From the NCBI GenBank assembly GCA_018398815.1, contig JAFLJL010014836.1, positions 1-64,000 of the forward strand: a stretch of DNA of 64,000 bases, given 5' to 3'. The notes under the pieces were generated by a model. That model was not told the origin of the DNA. It was given only the letters and a program-made list of their open reading frames with translations, and searched no databases. This document shows positions 1 through 13,681 of the stretch, in pieces (the stretch's first letter is position 1; the number at the start of each line of letters is the position of its first letter). Made by a program: the position numbers and the translations under genes. Source of the DNA: Conus ventricosus (Eukaryota > Mollusca > Gastropoda > Neogastropoda > Conidae).

Positions 1-490
1 GCCTCAGACCACCTCCTGCAGTCTTGCCAGCCAACCCGAAAAGAACTCACGATGACGCCGATTCGTGCGCAGACGTACTCTAATCCTGCCACCTGTTGAG
101 AAAACCTGAGTGACCCCCCCTTGACAACGGAACCCACACACACACCCACACGGCCAGTGTCAGAAACCGGCTGACTCGCTTCTCCTGGTCTAAAAATAGA
201 CTAAAGGCGTTGAGTAGGCCCAACACAAACTAGTTTATCCTACCGTTTAAAAAATAACCTTCTATTGAACTACTCGGTCGCGCTGTAAAAACCCCCCAAA
301 ACTGTCACCAACACAGACTGACTGCTGATGACAGAGTGCGAACCGAATGCGCGTAGCTCGTGACCGTGTGACCATGGTAACGATGACAGGACAGGAAGGC
401 TCAGATCTGACAGTAACAATAAATGAAGAAAATCTAGAAGTCTGGGTCTCAACTAACAGCAGACTATTCTTTCTCATAATGACTTAACAC
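1..490. other. No recognisable gene
   Basis: Mixed-composition sequence with a short CA-rich stretch near 135-150. The small minus-strand open frames around 262-477 overlap one another in two frames, have no recognisable motif and are probably chance. It could be flank or the 5' part of the Polinton-type element that follows. Confidence 0.4.
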
Positions 491-3400
491 CGGTTGGGCA
501 GACGAACTGCTTACACAGTTTGACGCTGCCGCTGAAGAAGCTAAAATGAGAGGCTCTGGTTGGTCAGAGGGCGAAGTCTTAGAGATTAGATTAAAACAGG
601 CTAAGTATGCACCGATTGTAGGCAAGGCTTACATTCCGCTTACCTCGGGAGTTGGTTTTAAAGAGAGCAGTTTTAAACATAAAAAATTCAGACAACAAAT
701 GTTTCATGTGGTGCGTCCTTGCAAGGCTGCATCATGTCCGCGAACACGCAGAAAGAGTGACTAACTATCGGCAATACGCCAAAGATCTTAACTTCAATGG
801 AATATCCTTTCCTGTTAGTGTAGACCAAATTGATCAGTTTGAAGAACAAAACAACCCAATAACTGTTAATGTATACACATGGGATGAGGAAACAAATTTG
901 GTGCCAATTAAAGTGTCCAAGAACAGTCCAACAATAGGCGAACCAGCCAAAAGTCATGTGGACTTATCCTAATGTTTTCGCCAGCAGGGCTGCCCCATTA
1001 CACATTGATACGCACAATGAGCAGATTATTAGCGCATACTTCAAAGCATGAACATAAACAAGAATTCTGTAGAAAATGTTTAACAAGAATTCCAACCGCT
1101 CAAGCCGCGCTTGAACATATAAAACATTGTAAAAGTTCTGTAGACTGTAAGACAGAACTAACTACGCCCCCGCCAGGATCTAAAGTTAGTTTTAAGAACT
1201 GGAAACGGCTGCAAAATTCTCCATACGTAGTTTACGCAGACTTCGAGTCGCTTATTGTTCCTTATGAAGGGCCAGCACCACAAAAACTTCGAAAAACAGT
1301 CTTAATGAGTAATCATCAAATTTGTTCATTTGCTTTCATCGTTGTCAGGTCGGATGGCGTTTATTCAGAGCCAGAATTATATAGAGGGCCTAATGCTGCA
1401 AAATACTTCTTAGAACGCATGCAGCAAGTGCGCAATGACTGTTCTAATAATCTAAACTTATCTGAAATCATAATGACACCTGAAGACCAACAACAGTATG
1501 ACTCAGCCACACATTGTTGGATTTGCGGTTTAGGTCTCTCATCAAACGCAGAGAATCCAACAGTAGAGACCATGATCACATTAGCGGAAAGTTCAGAGGA
1601 GCGGCGCATAACAAATGCAATCTTCAACTAAAGTTTGATCCTAAGACATGGAAGCTGCCCATCTTCTTTCATAACTTGCGAGGTTACGACTCTCATCTTA
1701 TAATGAAAGCAGTGGACGATGCCTTCAGGGTAGCATGCATTGCACAGTCATCAGAAAAGTACATGTGTTTCACTTTAAATAACATGTCTTTTTATGACTC
1801 TATGCAGCACATGATGGGATCATTAGAGTCACTGGCTATGGCCTTAAAGTCCTGCCCAATAACAGAAGAATATTTTGACTCAACTCTTGTTAGAAAGGGC
1901 GTTTATCCTTATGAGTACATGAACAGTTGGGAAAGGTTTGATGAAGACACATTTCCCTCCTAAAGGCGCGTTCTTTTCTAGTCTTAGAGGAAAGGACATC
2001 AGTGATTCTGATTACCAGCATGCTCAAGATGCGTGGCAGAAGTTAGAGTGTTAAAACGATGGGAGACTATCATGATTCATACTTGAGGGCTGATGTATGT
2101 TTGTTGGCGGATATTTTTGAAAACTATAGAAAGACCTGCATGAAACATTATAGCCTGGATCCCGCGCATTACATTTCTGCGCCCGGGATGAGCTGGGACG
2201 CTTTCTTAAAGTTTACTGGAGTACAGATTGATTTATTGTCTGACCTACCAATGATTCAGATGATTGAAAACGGATTGCGTGGAGGAATTAGTATGGCGTC
2301 GCATCATTACTGTAAAGCAAACAACAAATACTTGGACGACTATGATCCGAGTAAAAGGTCTAACTATCTTATGTATTTAGATGCAAACAATCTGTATGGA
2401 TGGGCAATGGCGCAATCACTTCCATTACGCAACTTTAAATGTACACAGGCGGTGATCCGAATAATATTCAAAAGGCATTAAAGTGGTTGAGCATTTTAAC
2501 GCCTGATCAACAGGTGGTTCATCAAAAGTTGACTTAGATATCCTAATGAACTCCATGCCCCTGCAAAATTACTATCCTTAGCAGCAGAAACCCCTAAAGA
2601 TGGACCCAAGAGAACCCCCAAACTTTGCCAACCTTGGGGGCAAAAAAATTTATGTCTGTCATTACAGACTTCGCAATTTTATTTAAGCTTTTGAATTTGA
2701 CAGCAGTTCATCGCAAAAATTGTTTTTTGATCAAGAACGTTCATGAAACCAAACATCATGAAGAACACGATTTTTAAAAACAAATCCCAGATGCTTCAAA
2801 AAAAAGATTTTTCAAGGGAAAACAACAGTTTTTGGAAAGACTATGGAGAACCGCACAAGGCAAAGATTCAGATTAGTCACCAGAAGGAACGAAGCAATTA
2901 AGCTGCTTAAAACCCAAATTTCAGGACTTCAAAAAATTTCATGCCCTTTTTGGCATAATGAAAAAAAAAGAAAGTAAAATTAACAAACCTGTTTTTTTTG
3001 GGTTTACTGTTTAGAATTTATCAAAGCTTTTGTTTAGATTTTCTTTAGACTATTTTTAAGCCTCTTTTCCTGATCCAAGACTTTACACAGATACAACAGT
3101 TTTGTTAAAACCCTATGAAGACATCTTAAAGACTGGAAAGGGAAGGGCTAAAGCATGGGGGAGGGTTTGGATCATCTGTTATCCAAAAGATTCCCCTTTG
3201 CATTAATTAAAAATAAAAAAGGTTTTGGAAGATAAAGGGGTGAATTATCGGGAAAAGGTAATAAAGGGATAGGGGTTAAGTAAAATGTACAGTATTTCGA
3301 GCCGGGAAAATCATTAAGAAACCCAAAGGGAATATCTGCAGCGTTGTGCAGTAAAACATATCACATGACAACTACAAAGAAGCATTTTTGGGGGGCAATT

Positions 3401-3520
3401 AAGATTTTTTCATCATGAAAAGTAAAACTGCGTCTAATCTACAGATTTTAACAAAAACGTTGTAAAAAAAATCTTTAGATAAACAACACAAAAGGGGTGT
3501 TTGTTAATCCGATTTTTTAT
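491..3520 (+). pseudogene. Protein-primed B-family DNA polymerase, Polinton/Maverick type, frameshifted
   Basis: Such polymerases copy the linear DNA of Polinton/Maverick elements and related viruses using a terminal protein as primer. Visible in order: an N-terminal region (about 500-960); a Cys/His pair FCRKC...HIKHC (about 1070-1130); exonuclease motif YADFES near 1231; a Cys cluster CWICG near 1512, continued in another frame by RDHDHISGKFRGAAHNKC near 1565-1618, which resembles an endonuclease-VII-like zinc site; NLRGYDSH near 1671; a third exonuclease motif YLRADVCLLADIF near 2077; polymerase motif DANNLYGWAM at 2380-2409. After 2481 no long frame survives, but GKTMEN (about 2832-2850) and YTDT (about 3085) can still be read between single-base slips, and similarity fades near 3520. 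At least four frame changes occur before 2481. Whether these are mutations or consensus errors is undecided. Identification is firm, boundaries are approximate. Confidence 0.88.
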
Positions 3521-5090
3521 TGAATTGGGGGCCGGGGAAAACCCCGAAATTTAATAAAGCGGAACTTGTTGGCGGAATTTCGCGTTTTTTCTTCACAAAG
3601 ACTTTGAGGAGCTGGTTTTTTGTGTGCCTTTTTCTCGAAAATAATCCGGCGGATTCATTTTTAAAATTCTTTTTATTTCATAGGGATCAACACCCCAAAA
3701 TTGGGGGGTTGCCCTGATCGGTGTCCCCTTCTGCTTCCCCGGTAAAAAAAGGTCCCTTATTTTAAAACCAAGGGTAATAGTTTGCCGGTGAAGACTCTCC
3801 TTAAAAAACATTTATTGTTTTTTTTTTTGTTTTGTTTGTAGGTTTTAGTCCCTTTAAATTCTTTATTTTTTGCGCCCCAAAATGGGGCAGTTTTCGCCCC
3901 ATTCTGTGTTGCGAAAAATTGTCAATCAGCTCCGGGATACGGTAGGAGAAAAAGTTTTTGGGCTAACTGTTTTTTAAAGTTTCAACTAAAGTGTATCTTG
4001 AACCCCTGGAATCCCTCTTTAATGGTAACTTATTTTTTCACAATAATTGATTCACTGCCCTTTAAAATTTTTTTTCCACATCGACTTGAATCTGGGGGGA
4101 TAATTTAAAGGCCTCGTTGATATATATTTGTATGGCAACACAACCGAAGCACTCTTTTTTTTAAGGGTTCCCGCTCTTTGACTGAACATTCAATGACTTG
4201 GTGCGTACTTAAATTTTTTTCGCTAATCCTAAGAGGGTAAATATAGAAGACCATTTGATGGGGTGTTGGGTATTGTTTCAAAAAGTGTGGTCTCGTATTC
4301 GTTTGGCGTGGTAAAAAAAATTTGCCAAATCGCTGTTTGAAAACCTTCTTTTGCGTTTGTTCATGCCCCCCGCTGTTTGGGCTTGCTTTTTAATTGCTGT
4401 GATGCCCTCCAATTCCTTTGGGCAAATAATAATTTTGTTCATTTTTTATTCGCCTTTTTTTGGGGCAACAAAATACCGACGTCATCCCAACGACAAAAAA
4501 CGCGATTTCTTGCATCTTTTTTTCTGAGGGTTTAAAAAAAGTCACTGAATTTTGGGGGGGGGAATGCCTGGATTGGTTTTTCCCTTTTCAATAATATTGT
4601 TTTTTTGCTTTACACCATTTTAAATGTGTAAGCGCATCCCCGTCCCCTTTTATTGGTCATTAATAAAAAACTAACTGCCAAGTCTCGCCTTTCTTTGGGT
4701 CTTGTCAGCGCTAGTTTCCCATAGCTTTGTTTTTCTTTTTCTCTCGCCGTCTTCCCATTTACAATGCGAAAATTCTTCCTAAAAACAAGCGCATTACCAC
4801 AGGGGGCCCCCTATCATTTTTGCAGTGAAGCCCTTTTTTATAATTTTATTTTTCTTAATATTTAATTGTCCGAATTATTCCTTGCTTAACTAGAAAAGAG
4901 CAACGAAACTGCAATGTAGCAACGCTTTTCTGAAACCTCAAAAACAGTTTTCCAGATCGCTGGTTTAATTTAAAAAGGGTTTTTTCCAAGCTTGAGTACC
5001 ACACTTATCCCCCATCAGCAAATGGTATACAGGTTGGGAACGTTTTTTTTGGGCTCTTTTTTTTAAAAAAAAAAAATTTTTTTTTTTAAA
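3521..5090. other. AT-rich, error-like sequence without identifiable gene
   Basis: Long A, T and G runs and no open frame with a recognisable motif on either strand. By position it could be further body of the Polinton-type element, but I see no capsid, ATPase, protease or integrase motif that I would defend. Confidence 0.4.
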
Positions 5091-5099
5091 AAAAAGAAC

Positions 5100-5826
5100 A
5101 TGATGATTCCTACAGCTACAAGGGGGGCCAAACCCTTTCCGAACTATGAAGACCAAGTTTATGATCAAGCTTTTGCCCAAAAAGGAAAGGCTGTATTCTT
5201 TGGCAGCATGGGGGAAAAAAAAAACAGTTTCCCCGGAAATGAATTTAGCATAGAACAAAATTCAAGATTGCCCCCCCAAAACATTTAAAGATCAAAAGGG
5301 ATGAAGGGGCTGGGGGCTGAATGGTAAAAAGGTTGGGGAAACGGTTCTTTGTTTGTACACTAAAATATCAGAGTTTTCCCTTTATTCTGAACAAAACTTA
5401 CTAGATTTTAAAGCAAGATCCCCTTTTAACAAAGTCTTAAATCTCTAGGGTGTGATCTATACTACGAGGAACTTGTTTCGCCATTAATCATGGGATAAAA
5501 AAACTTTTAATCATATGATTTTGTTTCCCTTTAAAATGAGCGAGCTGAAAATCATCAGAATCAGGAAAATTGAAACAGGTGGGGAAATAACCAAGCCAAA
5601 AACAGCAGAAAACGCTGAATCAGGTGGGGACCATTTAAAAAACCTGGGGGTGTTGAACAGGGAAAAAAAATTTGCAGGTGGGCAGACAAAAAAAAATTTA
5701 AAGTTTCAGGAAATAACTCATAATGAAAAAATAACCCGCCAACGCCAGAACAAGTTGTTCAAAGCCGGGTATAAAAAATCCCGTTACAAGACCTACAGCC
5801 CCCAAAACTTCATAAAATTGAAATAA
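5100..5826 (+). pseudogene. Possible small basic structural-type protein of the Polinton element
   Basis: Two short frames (5100-5288 and 5515-5826) may be pieces of one gene. The first contains NYEDQVYDQAFAQKGK; the second is rich in Lys, Arg and Gly and ends in a basic tail with ITRQRQNKLFKAGYKK. Polintons often carry a small protein with an N-terminal tyrosine/aspartate-rich stretch, a hydrophobic middle and a basic tail, and the order here would fit. That is a resemblance by eye, not a demonstrated homology. Nothing else recognisable lies between the two pieces. Confidence 0.2.
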
Positions 5827-6480
5827 AATGTTTTCCTTTTTTTGGGGCCATTGCCTGTTGGGGGGAGTTTTTTTTACGGTTTAAAATATATACACAAGGC
5901 AGCGAAAAAAAAACAACCAAAAAAAATCTGAACCCCTTAAATACAGAAAAGACAAATGCACGCCAAACCCCCCACAAAAAAAGATCATTTTATCCATTTT
6001 AAAGCTAATATTTTAAAATTTTTTTAAAAAAAAGATCATGGCTTTATAAAAGATAAAGTCAATAAATAAAGACATGGAGTCATAAAAAACTTTCCTAGAC
6101 CAGAATTGTAACAATCGGTTTTAGGTGTAAGCCTTCATTAAGATCTATTAGAAAACGCTGAGCAAGACACCCAACATGACGCGTTTTTTGAGGCTGGTGT
6201 ACATATTAGGATCTACTTTTTAAAATAAAAAATAGATTGTATTTTTTTTGATAATTTAAAATACTTAAAAAAGAACTTGGGGTACTTTAAGGGTGATTTA
6301 AACAAGAATTTTTCAAAAAACTTTTCAAGAACTTTAAAAAATTATTAAAAACTTAATTAAGAAATTGGGGGTAACTTAAGAATACTTAAGTAAGAACTGT
6401 GAAAGGGCTTGAGGATGACTTTTAAAAAGACTTAAAATGAATTAAAAAGAACTTTTTTTAAAGATTAATGACGGGTGACT
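5827..6480. repeat. AT-rich stretch with degenerate short repeats
   Basis: From about 6250 to 6480 the sequence is built of loosely repeated ACTTAA and AAGAACTT words spaced roughly 12-25 bases apart. No coding motif is visible. The first part (5827-6250) is AT-rich with no recognisable content. Confidence 0.35.
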
Positions 6481-6486
6481 TAAGTG

Positions 6487-6632
6487 TCTGCGTGGGGGGG
6501 TGGGGGGGGGGCGTGGTGCGTAGGGGGGACAAAAAAAAAAACACACAAAAACACCAGGGGGGGGGGAGGGACTTCGTGCGTGGGTGGGGGTGGGGGCGTG
6601 CATGCGTGGGGTAGGACAAAACGCACAAACAC
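6487..6632. repeat. G-rich sequence duplicated in tandem
   Basis: Two adjacent units of about 65-75 bases, each running from a G-rich block with TGCGTGGGG through GGACAAAA to ACACAAACACC (6487-6556 and about 6570-6632). The first copy shows longer homopolymers. Long proline or glycine frames here are composition effects. Confidence 0.55.
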
Positions 6633-6715
6633 CAACAAACAAACAAAAGCAGAACTACTAGGGCCACTTCTTGCTTTGTGACTAAACAGGTTGTGTCCCG
6701 CCGCACCTCAATCAA

Positions 6716-6910
6716 CTAGGTCAAGTGATCACATATGATCACTTGGCCTAGTTTGCCGCTGAGCTTTGCAGTTACTGCCGCGCTTTGCAGGTCAAGTGAT
6801 CATATATGATCACTTGGCCTAGTTTGCAGGTGCTCCGTGCTGACGTCATTGGCGGCAGGCTGCTGCGCTTTGCAGGTCAAGTGATCAATATGATCACTTG
6901 GCCTAGTTTG
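6716..6910. repeat. Three copies of a palindromic element
   Basis: Nearly the same inverted repeat occurs at 6716-6751, 6789-6820 and 6874-6904. Each has a left arm AGGTCAAGTGATCA, a short A/T centre and a right arm TGATCACTTGGCCT, so each could fold into a hairpin of about 14-16 base pairs or bind a dimeric protein. Each is followed by AGTTTG; copies 2 and 3 are preceded by CGCTTTGCAGG. Starts are 73 and 85 bases apart. They lie upstream (in minus-strand terms, downstream) of the broken gene at 7138-7768. The role is unknown. Confidence 0.8.
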
Positions 6911-7137
6911 CTGTGCTCCTCTTTTCTCAACCAGGCTTGACTGGCTTTGCGCAGTAGTGTATCCTATGACAATTGAAGATATGCTGTAGCCCTCTTCTCA
7001 CTGTTTATGGTCGGCTCTAATCCCAGTAGTAGTACATCCGTCATTGTATATTTGGAGCATATTATAATGAAGATAGTGCTGGCCACACACTACTCCTTCC
7101 ATACTGGTAGATGTACTAAGGTTCTGCCTAGCCCTAT

Positions 7138-7768
7138 CTAGTTTGTTTGCCAGAACATTCGAAAATCGTTATCCAGTTGCATAAGTCTAATAATGGTTTG
7201 GCGTTTGCTACACAGTTCATTTATACTGATTCCTAGCTTATGAAATTTAGGATAGTTATAAAAACACATAGAAATTTGAATAAGTTTTCTAGCATGCGAA
7301 TCAGCCATGTTTACCTGCGTCTTAGAAATGAACGCCATGTTTGATGCGTTTTTTGTTTTTTAAACATGACTTGGGCTGTCTCAAGCCAACGCCCAACAAT
7401 CAACGCATGATGGATTGTTTTGCTTTGGCCAACTTTCAACAATGCAGCGCCATTTATTAAATAAGGAACCATCTCATCGATAGTCAAACACATATTAAAA
7501 CTGGCTATATCTTGGTCAACAATATTGCCTTCAACGTTTTCATTTCCTTGAACCAACAAACCTTTAAGATAGTCGTCCATTTCCAAAGCAGTCGTTCACT
7601 TTTTTCTTTTTCTGTTCCTTGTAGGAAAGCAATACTTCTTTTCGGTTTCGGCGGCAACGAACATGCTTCACCTCGTTCTTTTTTCAACAAATACTCTGAC
7701 ATGCAAGTATGGTAAAACTTGTGGTGTTCAATGGCGAGAGCCTGCTCTTCAGTGAAACGGGTAGCCAT
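7138..7768 (-). pseudogene. Unknown protein of about 200 residues, split over three frames
   Basis: Three overlapping minus-strand frames (7768-7505, 7586-7311, 7338-7138) read as successive parts of one protein: a charged N-terminus beginning MATRFTEEQALAIEHH, a middle with DQDIASFNMCLTIDEMVPYL, and a C-terminus with KLIQISMCFYNYPKFHKLG. The frame overlaps and even, non-repetitive composition argue for a real former gene with two single-base slips. The start is taken at the first ATG of the upstream frame. I do not recognise the family. It lies about 3.6 kb from the Polinton-type polymerase and might be cargo of that element or belong to another one; neither is shown. Confidence 0.5.
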
Positions 7769-8093
7769 TTTTTAGAATAACACACCAAGCCCAATACACA
7801 GCGCAATAAAAAACGTCCTACTAGTCCGGAAGTCAGTAGAAGAATGATGAAACCGGTGTTGGTTACTGGTCATGTGAGCGCTGTAAGAGCGCCCTCACGC
7901 GGCGGAGAAGCTTCGAGAAAGCTGATGTAATATATTGCAATGCAGCAGGCCCGGCGTGAGGGAGTGGGGGGAGGGGAGGAGAGGGGCGGCAGTATTGATT
8001 TTTTGGCCGGAGACACACCTGCAATGTAGACAGGGAGCACGCCACCGTAGGTGAGGGGTATGCCACTGTAAACCAGGGGCACATTTTTTTAAA
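7769..8093. other. No gene seen
   Basis: Unique-looking sequence between the broken gene and a microsatellite. Open frames on the minus strand are proline-rich and carry no recognisable motif. Confidence 0.4.
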
Positions 8094-9799
<1,706 letters not shown>

Positions 9800-11300
9800 A
9801 TTGAACAAATGGTAAATTTTATACTATACTTCAGTCCACACTTTCTGACCCAAAGGAAGTGTGAAGCAACTTAAAAGAATAACTGCTGCACTTTTAAACC
9901 CTAAAAAAGGGTTTTTTCACCGGGAAATGAGGGGCTTAAAACAAATTTTTGAAAGTATTTTGGGTTAAATAAAAAATTTTTAAACATCATCATTTAACTC
10001 TGCATTTGAAAAGGGACACTTTCTCCTTCTCAGAAAAAGCAGTCATTATTTAATTCAAAAAGCAAAGATCTACCTAGAAATTTTTTAAAAACTGGAGACC
10101 AATTTCGTTAACGAAAGCGATTATAAGTTTTTGTCAAAAATTTGGCAAATCTTTTATGTCAAGTAATTAGAGTTTTAGTAAGTGAAGATCGGGTTGGAAA
10201 ATAAAGGGGACGTCGATGCGACACAAATTGAAAAAAATGATGAAATTTTTGATCTTCTAAATTAGAAAATTTTTCCCTGGTTTGCTTTTAAGTATTGATT
10301 ATACACAAGCTTTGTAGTATATCAAAAACTTCATTTTAAAACACTCTCAAAAAGAGGGGGTTTGGGGGGAAGAATTCAAAATGGTTTCAAGTATTAACCC
10401 TGATACTTTAGTTTTTTTGTATGGGCGGGACCCCAGAGATTTTGGGTTGAAACAGGAACCCCGACAAGAGCCCTTTTTTTTCCCTTTATATTTGTGGGCT
10501 ATAGAATTCACAAAAAATAAAAGACTGTAAAACTTTACAGAATTGATTTGGGGGGTTAAAGAGATACGCTCAAAAGTAAGCAAAATTGCGTTTTATGCAG
10601 ATGGTTTTTTATTTTTGACAGACAGCAGACTATCAGCTTTAGATTAAAATATTTTTTTTTTGTTTCGGGTTTGGTTAAAAAATAAAAATAAATCACAGTT
10701 GGCTAGGTATAAAAAACATGTGCAACAGTTTTTATGGTTTTTACAGGGAAAAATAAACTAAAGATTCGGGGTTTTTATTATGAGAATGATAAATGGGCAT
10801 TTTTATTTTAGGAAATTTGTTGCAAAAAAAGAATATTCAGAAATTATTCACTCCGGGGAAAAAAAGATCTTATGTAAGGGGTAAAATACATATTATTTAA
10901 AAACTTTTCTTATTTACAAAGGGCTAGTTATGCAACTTTTGGATTCCGGACAAACTATCAATAAATCGCATGCTTTTTAGACCGGGCTAAAAAACTTGCA
11001 AAAAAGGCATTTGAAAAATTTAAAAAAGCAAAATTGCATGAAAGAAAAAGGGGTTTAAAAATGAAAAATTTAAGACGGAAAATCTGCTTTCCTTCGGGTT
11101 TAAAAATTTGTAAGGCCACAAACAATGAAAGAGGGACTAAAATTTCCGAGAAAAATATTTCAAACCCTTTGTGAGAATGTCAGGGTTTTTTATGCAAAAC
11201 AAAAAGCGCACTTTTAAAAGGGTTTAGACAAAACATTCACATTTTGGAAAATTACTCAAAAACGGGCTAATCTTAAAAACTAAAGATGTCCACCCTTTCC
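9800..11300 (+). pseudogene. LINE reverse transcriptase remnant, L1/Tx1-like
   Basis: No long frame survives, but a reverse transcriptase can be followed through frame slips. At 10029-10140 it reads SKDLPRNFLKNWRPISL followed by ADYKFLSK, the fingers block typical of L1/Tx1-type ORF2. Near 10470-10500 a corrupted template-binding box is followed by LWAIEFTKN, and at about 10585-10645 comes AFYADGFLFLTDSRLSALD, the catalytic box with YADG in place of YADD. Lys/Asn-rich sequence downstream near 10660-10800 fits the thumb and connection. This enzyme class nicks target DNA and reverse transcribes the element RNA in place. Ends are guesses. Much of the damage may be consensus error. Confidence 0.7.
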
Positions 11301-12639
11301 CTCTTTACTGGGGAATAACATACATAAAAATCGGGGAAAATTCCTTTTCCCCCTGACGGATAAAGGGCAAAATATAAAGTTAGTACAGTAGGGCCAAAAA
11401 GGGATCTTTAAACCCGGGAGGGGTTAACAAGATAGGAGCCCCCCTCAAGGATCTTTAATAAACTAGTGTCAGGGGCCAAACAAATTTTTAATACTGGGGT
11501 TATGAACAAGATAGAATAATATTTTTTGCAAACCACCCTTTTTGTAAAAAAAAGCATATACTTGCAAGGATTTCCGTGCAACTTTGTGTTTCCTAAGTTA
11601 TAAGAACCATGTGCACCCTTTTTGCCTAAAAAAGGACTGGTTAAAAAAAGTGGGGAAGATACCCCCTTGGCACAAAAAAAACCAACGAGAGTTTTGAATG
11701 AAAATTTTACAAAAAATATACCCGACTAACAAATGCATCAAAATGAAAGCGGGGATAATCGAAACTTTAAAATTTGCAACGATAAAATGATTACATTGAA
11801 CAAGGGGCAAAAGGGTTAAACTTTTTGGGAAATTGTCGTCAAACATATACTGAAAACAACACAAAATTTGTTTTCGAAGAAACGTGCATTTGGAATTCTT
11901 AGACAAAAACAATGACAGACATATACTACGAAAAAAACCAGTTGTAAACGCAAAGATGTTATAATATTTTTTTAAAAAAAAACGGAACTAAGCTGCCAAT
12001 TTCAGTCAATTCAAAATCGATGCTCTGAGGAAAATATAAAAATCTCATCAGCTTTCATTTTTACACACCACGCACGCCGCAGCATGCACACACACGTGCA
12101 CCCACGCACGCGCACACACACCGCAAAAACAAACGCACCACACACAACACAGCCCCTGTGCCGCGCACAGAGGGGGGGGGGGGGGGGGGGGGGGAAGAGG
12201 GGGGGGGAAAAAGGGGAGAGAGAGAAGAGGAGAGAGAGAAGAAGAAAAACAAACAAGTTAAAAATAAAACACTGTTTGTGTTTTTTGGGTTTGGTGTCGG
12301 CGTGTGGTGTAAAAAAAAATGAAAAACAAAAATTTTTAATTCCTCTGTTTCTTTTAGGGGTTCCGTTTCCGTAAAAATAACACTTTATCAGAGTGAGGTC
12401 CAACACCCAACATTAGACATTAAAAAACCCAAACATTTTGTACAATTGCCAAAACACTAAAACAGCAAAATAGCCATTTGAAAGAAAACATACAACTAGC
12501 AGGGTGTTAAAGATTGGGGGAAAAAAAAAGAAGAAAAAAAGAGAAAAAAAAAAAAAAAAACAACGTAAAGTGGAAATGTTTTTGTTTTTTTTTTTCTTCC
12601 TTTTTTTTGGTTTTTGGCAGATAAGGGGAAAGTGATGGC
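11301..12639. other. No gene; A-rich sequence, CA-rich patch and G run
   Basis: 11301-12060 is A-rich and unreadable. 12080-12160 is rich in CACA/CGCA words. 12171-12195 is a G run followed by a purine-rich block. 12300-12640 is again A/T homopolymer sequence. The open frame at 11598-11912 (minus) has no recognisable motif. Confidence 0.4.
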
Positions 12640-13440
12640 AGATGAAGAGGCAGTGAGGGCAGTAAAAGACTGAGCAATGAAGAGGACAGTGGGATGAAGA
12701 GGACAGGATGGCAGATAAAGGGGCATGATGGCAATGAAGGGACAGTGATGGCAATGAAGGGACATGAGGGCAGATGAAGGGGAATGTGGCCGATAAAAGG
12801 GGGAAAAGTGATGGCAAGAAGAGGACAGTAGGCAGATAAAGAGGACAGGATGGCGATGAAGAGGACATGAGGGCAGATGAAGGGGACAGTGGGCAGATAA
12901 GAACATGATGGCAATGAAGAGGACATGAGGGCAAAAATAAGAGGAAAAGGAGGCAGATGAAGAGGACAGGAGCAATAAGAACAGGGGCAGAGAAGGGGAC
13001 AGTGTGGCAATGAAAGGACAGTGATGGCAGATGAAAGGCATGAGGCCCAATGAAAGGCCATGATGGCAGATGAAGAGACAGTGATGCAATGAAGGGGACA
13101 TGAGGCGATAAGAGGACAGGAGGGCAGATAAAGGGGACAGTAGGGCAAAGAAGAGGACAGTGGGCAATAAAGGGGACAGTGAGGGCAGATAAAGGGGAAC
13201 AGTGGGCAGATGAAAGGACAGGAGGCAGATAGAGGACAGTGATGCAGATAAAGAGGACATTGGGGCAATAAAGGGGGACAGTATGGCCGTGAAGGACGTG
13301 ATGGCAGATAAAGAGGACAGTGATGGCAGATGAAGAGACGTGATGGCAGATGAAGGGACAGTGATGGCAGAGAAGAGGACAGTGAGGCAATGAAGGGGCA
13401 GTGATGCAGATAAAAGGGCATGATGGGATAAAGGACAGTG
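12640..13440. repeat. Minisatellite, unit about 22 bp
   Basis: Roughly 35-38 degenerate copies of a unit that reads GGCAGATGAAGAGGACAG plus TGAT. Many copies lack the GA of AGAT or AGAG, so units range from 19 to 23 bases. Overlapping frames of 300-380 residues in all three minus-strand phases result from the unit lacking stop codons on that strand and are not genes. Confidence 0.9.
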
Positions 13441-13681
13441 GAAGACCAAAAAATGAAAGGGGGGTTTTTGGCCTTGGGGAAAAAAAAAAAATCACCACCT
13501 TGGGTGCCCCATTGACCAAACTGATCCAAAAAAAAAAAACAATGAAAATCCAACCCAAACATTTTTTGTCCTTTCTTCAAACCAAAAGCCCCCCCCCCCC
13601 CCCCCCCCCCCTGAAAATCTCAAAGGGGAAATTAAACCAACATTCCCTACTCAAAAAGTCCCCCTTTAACCCAAATAAAAC
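13441..13681. other. Flank between minisatellite and LTR element
   Basis: Homopolymer-rich sequence including a C run of about 22 bases (13591-13611). No feature beyond that. Confidence 0.4.

Noticed and set aside
12413..13580. Three overlapping frames of 317-381 codons
   Set aside because: All three phases of the minus strand are open over the same 22-bp repeat, so the openness is a property of the unit.
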